Shown piece after piece: positions 1-11,200 of a stretch of DNA of 64,000 bases. Numbering within the stretch: position 1 is the first letter of the stretch; the number at the start of each line of letters is the position of its first letter. Source of the DNA: Berberis thunbergii (lineage: Eukaryota; Streptophyta; Magnoliopsida; Ranunculales; Berberidaceae); contig QNQO01000551.1 of assembly GCA_003290165.1 (NCBI GenBank), positions 310,001 to 374,000 on the forward strand, given 5' to 3'. The notes beneath the pieces are model-generated. The model did not search any database, was not told the DNA's origin, and saw only the letters and a list, made by a program, of their open reading frames with translations. A program made the translations under genes and the position numbers.

Positions 1-2437
1 AGCACAAAGATTAGTCATATGTGATATCATAAATTTATGATATATCCGGAGACAATAACATAATAAAAGACGATCACATATAACTAACCTACCGGAATCA
101 GTTAATTCTTAAAAATTCTACACATAAGAAAAGCATGACTAAGCTTCTATGGAGGAGAAAAAAACAACCGTCGGAATAATAATCTACGAAGAAATCGATG
201 CAATCTTTGTCAATAAAATAACATAAATTCCTATATTAAATAAAAGTGAGAATCATAGGCACCATTATTCATCGTGAAAGCATAAAATGAATCAAATACT
301 AATTAAGTATGTTACATCTAGGAGTTCGTCTCTTCACCTTGCGTGGAGTTTAGTGACACATGGCGAAGGTGATGACAGCAACAATGATGTGGAGCTTCAT
401 CGGTATGGCGGCGCGTGGTGAATTAGTGATGCACACCCTGCTGGACAGCGTCGTCTTTGCTGTCCTGCGGCTTCGCTGCTGCTGTAATTCATCCAGGCTG
501 TTGCGTTCCTTGCTGGACAGCAGCTCCTGTACTGTTCTCGGCTGCTGCTGCATTGTTTTCCTGCTGCTTTCCTGCGTCTTTCCCCCGCCAAAAACTCCCC
601 TCTGTTTCTTTTGTCTATCTTTGTGTTAAAAAGACAACAACCACTCCTCCAATTGGTTCCCCAATTTAGAAATCAAATCTCAATTACAAACCAAAAAGGG
701 ATGTTGTATTTGTGTTAAAAAGAAACCAAACTCCTCATTGGTCCCCCAATTGGAAAACAAAACATCTTCTAAAATAAAAGGTTATCCTCTCTCTTACTGT
801 TGTTATTATGGTTAAAAGAAAACCCTTATTGGGCCCAATTGGAAACTCAATGCCCAATACAAATGGAAAAACCCAATCCAATTTGGACGCCAATGGAATT
901 TGGAAGCCCAATTTGCAAACAAAGGAGTCTCACCCCATGAAATGCGGGTTTGGCTATGTTCATCCATCCTACTTCTTTGTTTAACAAAAATTCAAAACTA
1001 ATTTTCTTTATTTTTTTTCTTTGGTTCTCTTAATCTTTGGCTTGAGTGTCTCCTGCTCCACTTCGTCAATTTGTCTATGAATCACCATTATTGGCCACGC
1101 TAACGCACTTTTGTCATTTAAACTCCAAATCCTACAAAAATAAAATAATTAAACTAAAATACACTATTTGAAACACTAACAAATATATATTATGAGGTAT
1201 ATTATGTTATAATTATGTGAACGTCAAATACCCCTAAACCTACATTTTGCTAGTCCTCGAGCAAAATAAAATTAAGAATAAAATCTTAACTCATTTTCGT
1301 AAGAATCACGGGTGCACTTACCTTAACGTGCAACAAGGCTTTAAACCCCTAGATTACCTCTAGTAGGCGAGTTATAGTCTCGTGAGGGTTTTCAGAAATG
1401 TTACCCCCAACATTACTGACTCAATAAAACAAAATCTATTTTCTAAAGGCATAATGCAAAAACATGAGCATTCTCCTTTATTTTCCTTAGAGTAATTTTC
1501 TAATTGCTTAAAATTCAAGAAAAACAACAAACTAAAAATGTCACAATAGTATATCAATAAAGTACAATAATTTAATAGTATCTAAAGGTTAAATAAATTT
1601 CATAGTCATTTTCAACTCAAAGTGTGTGTGTGAGAAACCTCATCAACATAACTCTTCATTTCATAGTAAAAATGTGACGAGATAACCTTTAGAAAGGACG
1701 TTTACTACAAATCTCTCATGTCACTAAAAAATAAAACTCAAAAATTAGGCACTCAGTTTATATGTGAGGAAAATGATATAAACTATGGAAAATGCAAACG
1801 TCTCACATATAATTATCATGAAAAACATATTTTTTTCAAATAGTGAAATGAATATGATCTCATGGACAGGAATATTGATTACTTTTGAGAATGTTGAATC
1901 AAATACCGTAATTCTTGCCTATTCAATCTCCACATCTAATGAGCCAACTTTCACTTAAAATAAATTAGGTTTTTAATAGGTTATAATGGAGCTTGGATTA
2001 TGGCAAACAACAATGGACAAATGTTCGTTGAATAATAATTGATTGAATAATTCTTTGAGCAATACATGAGGGTTATTGAAAGACCTAAGTCAACCTTGAA
2101 TTGTCCTAATAGGTTTTGAAAATTCAAGGTCTATTGAGAAATAAACTATAACCCTATTAGAAACAAAACTAAAATGTTATTTGTAAAATAAAAACCTATG
2201 GAAACTAAACTCCTATTGAAAAATATAAACTAAAATCCTATTTAGAAAATAAAATCCTATTTGGAATAAAATTTAGTTTCTATTTGGAACTAAAATCCTA
2301 TCCTACATCACCAATAAAGCTTAATTGTTAACTATGGTTAACAAATTATTCAAAGAGACAATCTTGCCCTTTCTAATATCCTAAAACGACAACATCCATC
2401 CACATCAAGTTTCAACTGAAATTTTGAAAAAGATTAA
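1..2437. other. Intergenic DNA without a recognisable gene
   Basis: No open reading frame here looks like a protein family. The longest frames (about 350-670) come from a CTG/GCT-rich stretch and have low complexity. The AT-rich part around 1200-1900 has the flavour of retrotransposon non-coding sequence, but I see no coding motif or LTR pair to support that. Confidence 0.5.
621..851. repeat. Imperfect repeat, three diverged units
   Basis: The block TTGTGTTAAAAAG followed by a C-rich segment and CCAATT recurs at about 621-669 and 710-757. A weaker third copy lies near 809-851. Each unit ends in a CCAATTGG-like motif. No coding function is visible. Confidence 0.5.
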
Positions 2438-3424
2438 GGTTTTTTTTGTTTGGCACTCTAGTTTATACTTATTAGAGTTTAGCACTTGTTTTGAAAACTG
2501 TTTGAGTTAACCCTCGTTTTCTGACGGAACTGTTAAGTCCATGTCATTGACCGTCAAGATTAATTTTTTAATCCTTTTGACCTTATCTCAAGTTAAACCA
2601 ACGAATGAGATTTCTTAAAAAATATAAAGAAAATGATCGAGTAAAACAAAAATATTATGAAACCCACAGTCATTCATGTGTAGATTTTCTTAAAAAACCT
2701 TATAGGATGCACCCACTTTCAACCTCAAGTCAAATTAATTCAGATTTTTAGTTTGATGTTGAGCTATTGACTGAAAATCATAGTTACATTTACTCCCTTT
2801 CAAAAGTTTGACCTTATCTTTTCCTGTTATTCTCTCCTTTAGTCCTTCCTCTATTAGTTAGTTGATAGACAATTTTATATTTTGGCATTAGTAATCTTTC
2901 TCTCAAGGATTGGGCTGTAAGACTTGGAGAAACCTTTAGTGCCATGGCTCATTCATGCATGTATACAAGATGTTCAAGCTAATAGGCTTGTGGTAGCGAA
3001 ATTGCAAGCTAAGCCCCTTTCATCATCAAATGATGATTTCAACTAATATTACCTTATTATAAGTGGCAATTCCATTACTCGATGTCCTTGTCTCAGTTGT
3101 CTGTGTGCTTCACACTTATTTATGTCATAATTTTTTTCTTGTATATTATCTCTCTCTCTCTGTCATATTTTTTAAGTTAAATAAGGATTTTCTTAGATAA
3201 AATCTAACACATGAATGCCTGTGGGTTTTGTGATTTAGGCGAAATCTCATTCGTTAGTTTAACTTAATGTAAATGCAAAATGGTCCGAAAATTAATCTTG
3301 ACCGGTCAATGACGTGGACTTAACGGTTCTCTAAAAAAATGGGAGTTAAACTCAAATAGTTTTCAAAATGAGTGCCAAACTCTAATAGGTGTAAACTAAT
3401 GAGCGCCAAACACAAAAAAAACCC
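2438..3424. mobile_element. Non-autonomous Mutator-like element (MULE-1)
   Basis: The two ends are long inverted repeats of about 135 bp: 2438-2573 against 3290-3424. The outer bases are GGTTTTTTTTG on the left and the complement of CAAAAAAAACCC on the right. It is flanked by a 9-bp near-duplication, AAAGATTAA (2429-2437) and AAAGATCAA (3425-3433). Long inverted repeats with 9-bp target duplications are typical of Mutator-like elements. The interior (987 bp in all) encodes no transposase, so it would need a helper. It is related to the element at 4645-6446. Confidence 0.75.
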
Positions 3425-3567
3425 AAAGATCAACGATACAAATGTCTTCTTCCCCAAACCCATTTCTCTTTGTGCCAAATCACTTCAACACATACACTTT
3501 ACCAGCAAATACCGCATTGTTAAAATGAGAATTTGTGTTGACTTATACATTTGGACCTCATTCCATT

Positions 3568-3897
3568 AGGCGAGGTCGCCGCTAATTCCGTATCTTCATC
3601 CAATACTAATCATGATCAAGTGGTTCCTAAACCATTCCCAAAACTAACACATCAGGGTGAAAACATTTGTTACAGATTTCTATTGGATTTCTTGGAGTAC
3701 CCTCCCAACTAACAAAATTCTTCATTGCGCAAGGCGAGGTCGCCGCTAATTCCATGTATCTTTATCCAATACTAATCATGATCAAGTTGTTTCTAAACCA
3801 TTCCCAAAACTAACACATCAGGGTGAAAACATTTGTTATAGATTTCTATTGGATTTCTTGGAGTACCCTCCCAACTAACAAAATTCTTCATTGCGCA
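3568..3897. repeat. Tandem duplication, 164-bp period, two copies
   Basis: The block starting AGGCGAGGTCGCCGCTAATT at 3568 is repeated from 3732 with few differences, and both copies end in TTCATTGCGCAA. High identity suggests the duplication is more recent than most repeats nearby. No reading frame is conserved through both copies. Confidence 0.85.
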
Positions 3898-4644
3898 AAA
3901 TTTACTAGCCAAAACTAGCTAGAAATCACCAATCTTCCCATACCCATCAATTATTGTTGTCGGTAAAACCACAATCTCTATGTAGTTTCCCTATCAAGAA
4001 TTGGAAAGTAGAAATTGATAAGCATACTCATGAAAAGGGATCGTCAAGAAATTGAAACTCCATAATATGGATATATCAATTCGACTCAAATTCGGTATGG
4101 ATAGAAGTGTACAAGCTATAATCAAAGGCAGAAAAGTATAGTTATTGGCTATTAAACCATGATTTAACATGTGACGATAACATGTGATGATTTAACTGAT
4201 GAATGGCTTTGAACTTGGTGTTGTAAATGAAGGTGTTGCCATCAGAGAAATGTTGAAAGTCAATGACAAACATGTGGAAATATCAACATTAGAAATGGAA
4301 GAGATAGAGAAGCTAAGAGAAATCAAAGGGAGAATTATTTTGGGCATGATATTGAATGGGTTAGTGGAAGAAGACAATTATCCATGTCATTGATTACATT
4401 GATTTTTGCTTTGGAAGTTGATATGATGGTCATATCTGATACCTTGAGATAGTTTTGGGGATTAAGAAGGGCAAAATTGCCACTTCAATTTTCTTTGTTA
4501 ACCATAGTTAATAAATTAGGTTTTATTAGGCATGATATGAAAAAATATATCTTATTAGCTAATATCTAAACTACAATGTCTATTTTGTTAAACAATAGGC
4601 TTTCATGGTTATCTTCCAAAGTTTATTGCTCTAATATTTTATTT
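3898..4644. other. Unassigned spacer between two MULEs with one small frame
   Basis: The only notable frame is 4199-4393 (+), 64 residues, rich in E, K, I and M. It resembles a fragment of an acidic helical protein, but I do not recognise it. With no visible splice partners or promoter it is more likely a gene fragment or chance than a gene. Confidence 0.35.
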
Positions 4645-6446
4645 GGTTTTTTTGAGTTTGACACTTATTAGTTTATAAGTATTAGAGTTTGACCCTCGTT
4701 TTGAAAACCAATTGAGTTTAACACTGGTTTTCTGATAGAATCGTTAAGTCCACGTCATTGATTGGTCAAGACTAATTTTTGTACGTTTTTTCCGTTACCT
4801 TGGGTTAATTAAGTATAATTTTTCAAAACCTTCAAACCCAAAATTTCTCTTCGATGCCTAATGGGGACTACAAGAAATATAATTAGTGGGTTGCCGTTCT
4901 CACTGTCGGTTGCAGGATTAGAGTCACCCTTGCGCACAGTTAGGACTTGGGTTAATTGATTTGATGAATTTTGGGTGGGTGTGAATCAGTTACTTGATTG
5001 AATAGGAGGAAGATGCAAAGACTTAGACAAATAGAGATGAACAATTTCTATTTTTTTCTCCTCTTTTTCATAATAAAATAGTGAGAGGAAATGGTATGTT
5101 GGAGCTTGGTTGTGGGCAACCTATACAAAGACACACCCCCCTATAAAGACATTACATTAAGAACAACTAATCTAGAGAAAGCTAAGAAATAGTAGAGGTA
5201 AAGAGATAAAGAAACTCCACAACAAATATATTGATTTAAAAAAGGGTGGAATTTACAGCGAATACTTATACGTGTAGCAGAAACTGGAAATCCAAAATCC
5301 ATGTGTGTTTCATTGATTTCATCAATTTATCTAACATTCAAATGAATGAATTGTTATCAACCAGAGAAGCACCAACAAAAAAAAATCAATATTAATTTAT
5401 AATAAATCCCTAAAATAAAAAAAAAATCACACAAGAAATTTCATCAAACACTTGCAAGTTGCAAAACAATGGTTTCCTACAATAAGCAAGTATGATACGT
5501 TACAGTTTGGGTACATAACTGATAAGATAGCTGATTTGAAAAAGAATAAGAAGAAATGGGAGAAGGTGGTAAGAATAAGAAATTAGAGTTTTGTTCTTGG
5601 TTTTACGTGGCGCCTATTGTTCTCTTCTCCACCATTCACTCAGCTCTTTGTCATTTCTTTTATTTTCTACTACAAGCCTCAATCGCTCCACCTTTTTCTT
5701 TTCAATGGATTCGATAACTCATCAATCATTCATTATTCCGTGTTCCAATCAAACCTCGTCGCTCACTTTCTCTCATCAAACCTTAATTCACTTCAACCAT
5801 TGGACGTATAGGAGGCTCTTCAACTGTTCCTCCACTGGCTGAAACCAAACTCCTAATTCATTCACTACAATTACAAATCAATCTCAGTTGTGTTCCAAGT
5901 TGCAGGAAATACAACTCTAATTGAAGCAAAACTGATTCAACATCTGGATCTTTATCATCTATTGGTTTGCGAAGAATATGAGCTTCTCCAAGGTATTGAA
6001 ATTCATGTTTTATTCAGCAAATTTTGTTGAAGAAAATATTTCTACATTGAAGATGAAAATATTAATTGGTTAATTTAGAATAGGAAAAGGAAAGGTGGTG
6101 GTGTTGATTAGAGTGACAGTTTTGGGGTGTTTCAATGTATGGAGGTGGTGGTGGCAATGGGGGTGGGGTTTCTGCTGGCATAGACTAGAAGAGCTAAATG
6201 GAGAGAGAAGAGAGAATAAAGAAAGGGGTAGGGAAATTTTGGGTACAAAAAATTACTCAATTATCCAAAAATTAGACTCAATTAATTCAAATTAAGGGCA
6301 AAATGGTACAAAAAATATTATTGATTAGTCAATGACGTGGACTTAACGGTTCGGTAAAAAAAAACGTGTTAAATTCAATTAGTTTTCAAAACAAGGGCTA
6401 AACTCTAATAGGTATAAACTAATGAATGTCAAACTAAAAAAAACTC
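4645..6446. mobile_element. Non-autonomous Mutator-like element (MULE-2)
   Basis: Terminal inverted repeats of roughly 135-140 bp lie at 4645-4782 and 6300-6446. They are clearly related to those of the element at 2438-3424; both contain AAGTCCACGTCATTG or its complement. The element is about 1.8 kb. Short frames inside (5591-5842, 6095-6295) show no transposase motif. The flanks are so AT-rich that a 9-bp target duplication cannot be called with confidence. Repeat divergence suggests it is as old as or older than MULE-1. Confidence 0.7.
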
Positions 6447-6796
6447 TTATTATTTTTATAAATTAAGCAACCTAATATTACAACGGTAGTTATTGCTCGA
6501 GTGATAAGGGAGAAATACATGTTGTAAAGTGAGTGGCTTTGAAAAAGAAAACTATTAGACTCTGGGTGAATTCGCGAGAACCACTGGACTTGGCCATAAT
6601 AAAACTCAAAATCAAAACTCCCCCTACTCCCCTCTCTACCGTCCACTCGTTTGTATAAAGGCAACGACTACACCACACCACCATTTCCTCTTTCTCATGC
6701 CACCAGTGAGTTTTTTTTTACTTTCTCACACTACCAATAAATATGCATAACAGAGAAATCCAAACTCAAAACAAAAAAAATGTAAAATATGGTAAC

Positions 6797-7345
6797 TTTC
6801 AACCAATTTAAACCCTCAATTGAGACCGATTTTCATGCTTATCAAAACACAAAAGTTGTAGTACTATGATTTATATAATAAACACAACTTGAATCACTTG
6901 AAAATGTTTTGAAATGAGTAAGTTATGATCATTTTACTAAAGTCGCGCAAATCTGTCTTGTAATGAAAACGGGATAGTGTTCCTGACTTTCGACTAACTT
7001 ATGTGCTCGATCAAGACCGATTCTCAAATTTATCACAAATTCATAGTACTCTGAGTTATCTAATAAACACAACTCGAATCACTTGAAAATGTTTTGAAAT
7101 GAGTAAATTATGGTCATTTTACTAAAGTTGCGCAAATCTGTCCGAAAAATGAAAATGGGACAGTGTTCCCGACTTTCGGCCAACTTATGTGCTCGATCAA
7201 GACCGATTCTCTAGTTGATCAAAACATAAAATTTGTAGTACTTTGAGTTATATAATAAACACAACTTGAATCACTTCAAAATGCTTTGAAATTGACAAGT
7301 TATGGTCATTTTACTAAAGTCCCACAAATCTGTTCGAAAAAATTT
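6797..7345. repeat. Tandem repeat of about 190 bp, three copies
   Basis: Units begin near 6801, 6991 and 7179, as shown by the shared words GACCGATT (6824, 7015, 7201) and ATAATAAACACAACT. Each unit ends with ATTTTACTAAAGT and a CAAATCTGT motif. Spacing is 191 and 186 bp. Repeats like this are often the internal arrays of larger DNA transposons, but I cannot define the host element. Confidence 0.8.
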
Positions 7346-8040
7346 CTATTTGCAGAGTGTATTGCGGGGGTTTTGAGATACCTCGCATTGCACACTGCGA
7401 ACATGAATTTTTTACTGTTCACTGTGTAAAATGCGAGGTATATGAAATTCCCCGCATTGCAAGCTGCGAATAGGAAAAAAAATTCTTTTTTGAATGCTAT
7501 GTTAGTAAATTTATTCTTTAAATGTTGTTCCTAGTCACTTTCTTAATCATGCTTAAGAACAATACAAAGAGATGTCTTCACCCTAGTTATGGATGACTCA
7601 CTTACAATCCAAACAAAAATTCCAAACCTAAAGATAAAATAGATGGCTCGAGTTGGAGTCGCAAGAAATGCATTTTTCACTTTGAGAGATGGCGTTTTGA
7701 GTTGTTACGTTGTGGAGAGTTTGAGGGGTTAAGGGTTTCAATTTTGAGGGGATTTTGAGAGATTCCCAAAGGGAGATGGAGGAGATTTGAGTGTGTGGAG
7801 AGATTTGAATGTGAGAGAGGGAAGAAATTCGAATGGGGGAGGGAGAAATCGAGTTTCGATTTGAATAGGGAGGGGAAAAATGTTGGTTTTTTGTTTATAC
7901 AGGTGGTGTGAGAAAATATGGTGGCGTGAGAAAGAAAGTAGGTGGTGTGAAAGTGTAGAATGATGTGAGAAAGAAGAAATGGTGGTGTAGTGTAGTGGAT
8001 GATCCCCCATTCAAAACCAAACATAGCGTTGAAAGAAGAC
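7346..8040. other. Upstream region with a small palindrome and a purine-rich strand
   Basis: At 7376-7480 the words ACCTCGCATT and AATGCGAGGT face each other and CCCGCATTGC recurs, so the stretch can fold. From 7680 to 8040 the + strand is G/A-rich. This gives a 136-residue minus frame (7677-8087) of low complexity (S, H, F, P) that I do not accept as a gene. The minus strand of 7906-8003 resembles the + strand of 6667-6745 (ACACCACC and TTTCTCAC words), which suggests one transposon-derived block. Confidence 0.4.
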
Positions 8041-8042
8041 CA

Positions 8043-8164
8043 TATTATATACCTTATGTTCGTTCGTTGGTTGGTGACTGACACCAAACGAGACCTAATA
8101 TAATAACAAAGGAGTTGGGAAAAGAGAAGAAGAAGAGGTTGAATTGAATTGAAGCATCAGTTCG
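8043..8164 (+). promoter_or_regulatory. Probable core promoter and 5' leader of LCMT1
   Basis: A TATA-like word, TATTATATACC, lies at 8043-8053, about 110 bp before the start codon. The following 8110-8140 is GA-rich, as plant 5' untranslated leaders often are. The transcription start is inferred to lie around 8075-8100. No upstream ATG occurs in the last 100 bp before the start codon that would compete obviously. The assignment rests on position and base composition only. Confidence 0.4.
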
Positions 8165-8241
8165 ATGGCGGAAACATCGCATGGCAATAGCAACACAGCA
8201 GCTGTTCAAGCTACCAACGACGATGCTTCCGCTAGCAAACT
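8165..8241 (+). CDS. LCMT1: LCMT1 exon 1
   Basis: It encodes residues 1-25 and two bases of codon 26. The N-terminus is polar and low in conservation (rich in A, S, T, N), as in plant LCMT proteins. The donor is CT|GTGCGT at 8242, weaker than consensus. It is followed by a 9.5-kb intron. Confidence 0.9.
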
Positions 8242-11200
8242 GTGCGTATTTTATTTACTTCCCCTCCTTCCCTCTCTCACATTTCCTTCCATTCTCTTTA
8301 CTTTTCCTTCATTCAATTCTCTTATTGTTTTTGGTCAGATTAGATTTCTATTATTACGTTTCTCATTTTTTATTCTCTCTACTACATCATATCCCCTACG
8401 TATGCCTAATTGATTTGTGCGATTCATCCATACATCTTTCACTCAATATATACTAAACCTATACGCAACTCTGTAAGACAAGACCTAGGAAACACAAACT
8501 ATGACTTTTCACCAGGAGTTGTTTTGTAATGGATGATGTATCCCTTCTGATGTGAGCAGCTAAAGATTTGTATGCAAATTGTGATATTTCTATGAAACTG
8601 TATATAAGCAAATGTGACCTTGAAATGTTGCATGAAAGAGAAACAAGGGTTGAGAAGGGGAAAATATAAAGTTAATTGGGAACCCACATCTGACTCTATT
8701 CATGGAGTTCGATTGTGAAAGTTTAGAGCCCAAGTGGATGATCTCCAATGATATAGTGGGAATGTAATAATATTAATTTCTATCCTCATATGCTATTAAT
8801 GTACTCCAACATTAGGATCTTCACACCCTGGGTGAAATGTTTTCATCCCCACCTTACATCCATAATTCTACATGGAGCAATTACAACCTTTCCTTTCCTT
8901 TTCTTCTAGGGAGAATATAAAGTTTTCACATTCAATTATCATCGGAGTAATGGGGATGGAAAAGAAAATAATAAGCCCTTTTACATTTTCATTTCCGTCC
9001 TAAATGAGACGCCCTTAGAACATCTTCAAGCATGGGGTGAAAATGGATTTGTCACTGGTGAATGTAAAACATTTTTCCCCCAAAAGGACAAAAAATATAG
9101 AATGAAAGGTTGTCATTGTTCCACATAGCATTTTGAATGTAAAGTGGGTGAAAATTTTCATCTTGAGTGTATATTTCCATCCCAGCCACATGTGTGAATG
9201 CAAAACAAAAAAAAAACCCATCCTATTGTTGAAGTGCACTATGCGGATGGAAGTGAATATTTTTACATTTCCATCCCATGGTGGGAGATGCTCTTAGAGC
9301 GGTGTTATTGCCTCTCTTTCTCTAAAGCGACATTGTAAAGCTTGGCTCGAGATGCCGTGGACTGTTCTATATTCACTATTTATTTTACCATAATTACCAT
9401 TCATCTTTTTAGGTAAGAACTCAGTTTTATTTATGACCCTTCATTCATATTATTTTAACTTTGTATAAAAGAAACGTTTTTGGAGATAGATTCTAAAGAC
9501 TTGGGTTTGAGTGTAGATACTTCTAGCTCAGATGTAAACACTGAGTAAATTCCTCATAGAGCCAAAATTTAGAGCATTTGGTTGGAGATGTTCTTCCTCT
9601 GAAGTTCCTGTGAAAGTGTAGGGCGCTCAATGAGAATTGTTGGTGCTATGTTATCTGTAGTTGGTTTAGTTGCAATAGTGGTGCATTGGAGCAAGTATGT
9701 TAAGAAACAATAAGTGAAAATGGAAAGATTTGAGGAATTGTCCAGTGATTCAAGGTGGTAAATTTATTGGATTCAATAATGTGCAATTAAAAGAGAAGGA
9801 TGGTCTGTTTACAACTTTACATAGAAATTACATCAACCACTGATTACAACTTTACATAGAAAGTACATCATCCACTGATAAGTTAGCGTTGTAGGACCCT
9901 GAGGTATCTTTCTCATAAAGGACCAGGTACAACTACCTGGTCACAACTCGGTTGAGGAGCTAGTAGCAAATCAATTGATTACGTGGAGAGTAATCGGAAA
10001 AAAACCAGGCGATTCATTCCAAGTCTATGTATTAATATCTGCTCCTAGTGACAATACATATCATACTTGCAGAGTGCATATTATGAATCAAAATAAGACA
10101 AGCAAACAATAGGTAACAATGGCAGGAACTCGTTAGGGTTGGCTTTCCCATTTCCCTTCAAAAGAATAGATATTATGATTTCTAAGCTAAACTGAAAATT
10201 AACTGGAAAGACTTCAAACTAATGAAAGAGAAACACCATGAAATTATTGAACTCAAAAGAAGGGAAACACACACACAGTAACAACTGGTATCGGACACGT
10301 TTGGCTAGAAAAAAACAATACGAGATACGCTAAGGAACATACTTTACATTTTGGTATATTTACTTGTGAAAAAATTGATAAATTTGATGATTTAAGCATA
10401 TTGTGTCCGATGAGAGTATCTGTGTCGATATACATTTGTTTGGTAAAAATAGAGAGTCGTTACATAGGTTGGAAGGTATGATTGCAAGATGGATTGCATC
10501 AAGACTATGCCTAGGATTCTTAGTGAGAGAAGCGATTGCATAGTTGACAAGCTGGACAATCATGACCAATATTTGAAAGAAATATTCTTCCAAATGATAA
10601 TACTACTTATGGGTGGATAGACTAGAATGTAGGAAGCATGGACACTCCATTTAGGTCGATATGTTAGTGTTGGACACCTTGTCGGACACAACACTCCTCG
10701 AATAGGGGTCGGGCGTGACTCCTTCATGTCACGGGGTTGGCAACTTGGACACTTCTCCAGATCGTTTCCTTACTTTTTTTTGTCAAAAGTTGACTAAGAA
10801 AAAAAACCTGATAAACTTGGATGCTTAAATATTTACACTTATGAATGTATAATTTTTTAACGCATGGCATAGTGATATATTAATTAATAGTTATTTACTT
10901 TTAAAATAATGAGAATTGCAATGAATTGACATTTATGTTAATATTATCTTATGAAAAATAAATGATTGTTTTAGTGTGATGTCCTGGTCGACGTGGTACC
11001 TGTGTTATAGCTTTTGAGATTTTCATGCCCCAATACCTGTGTGCGTATCTACTAAAATTAATGATATAGCACTAAATTTTACATCATGCAAATAACAAAG
11101 ATTGTTAGCTCCTATATCATAATGCATAAATCTGTCAATTTATCATGCATAGTATTACATGCTTAATTTTTTCAATTTCAATATATTTTACCAATTATAT

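Noticed and set aside
350..669. Several overlapping frames near the window start
   Set aside because: They all come from one CTG/GCT-rich stretch read in different frames; no motif, promoter or splice context supports a gene.
7677..8087. 136-codon minus-strand frame just upstream of LCMT1
   Set aside because: Low-complexity S/H/F/P composition from a purine-rich + strand, no family resemblance, and it overlaps the likely LCMT1 promoter.
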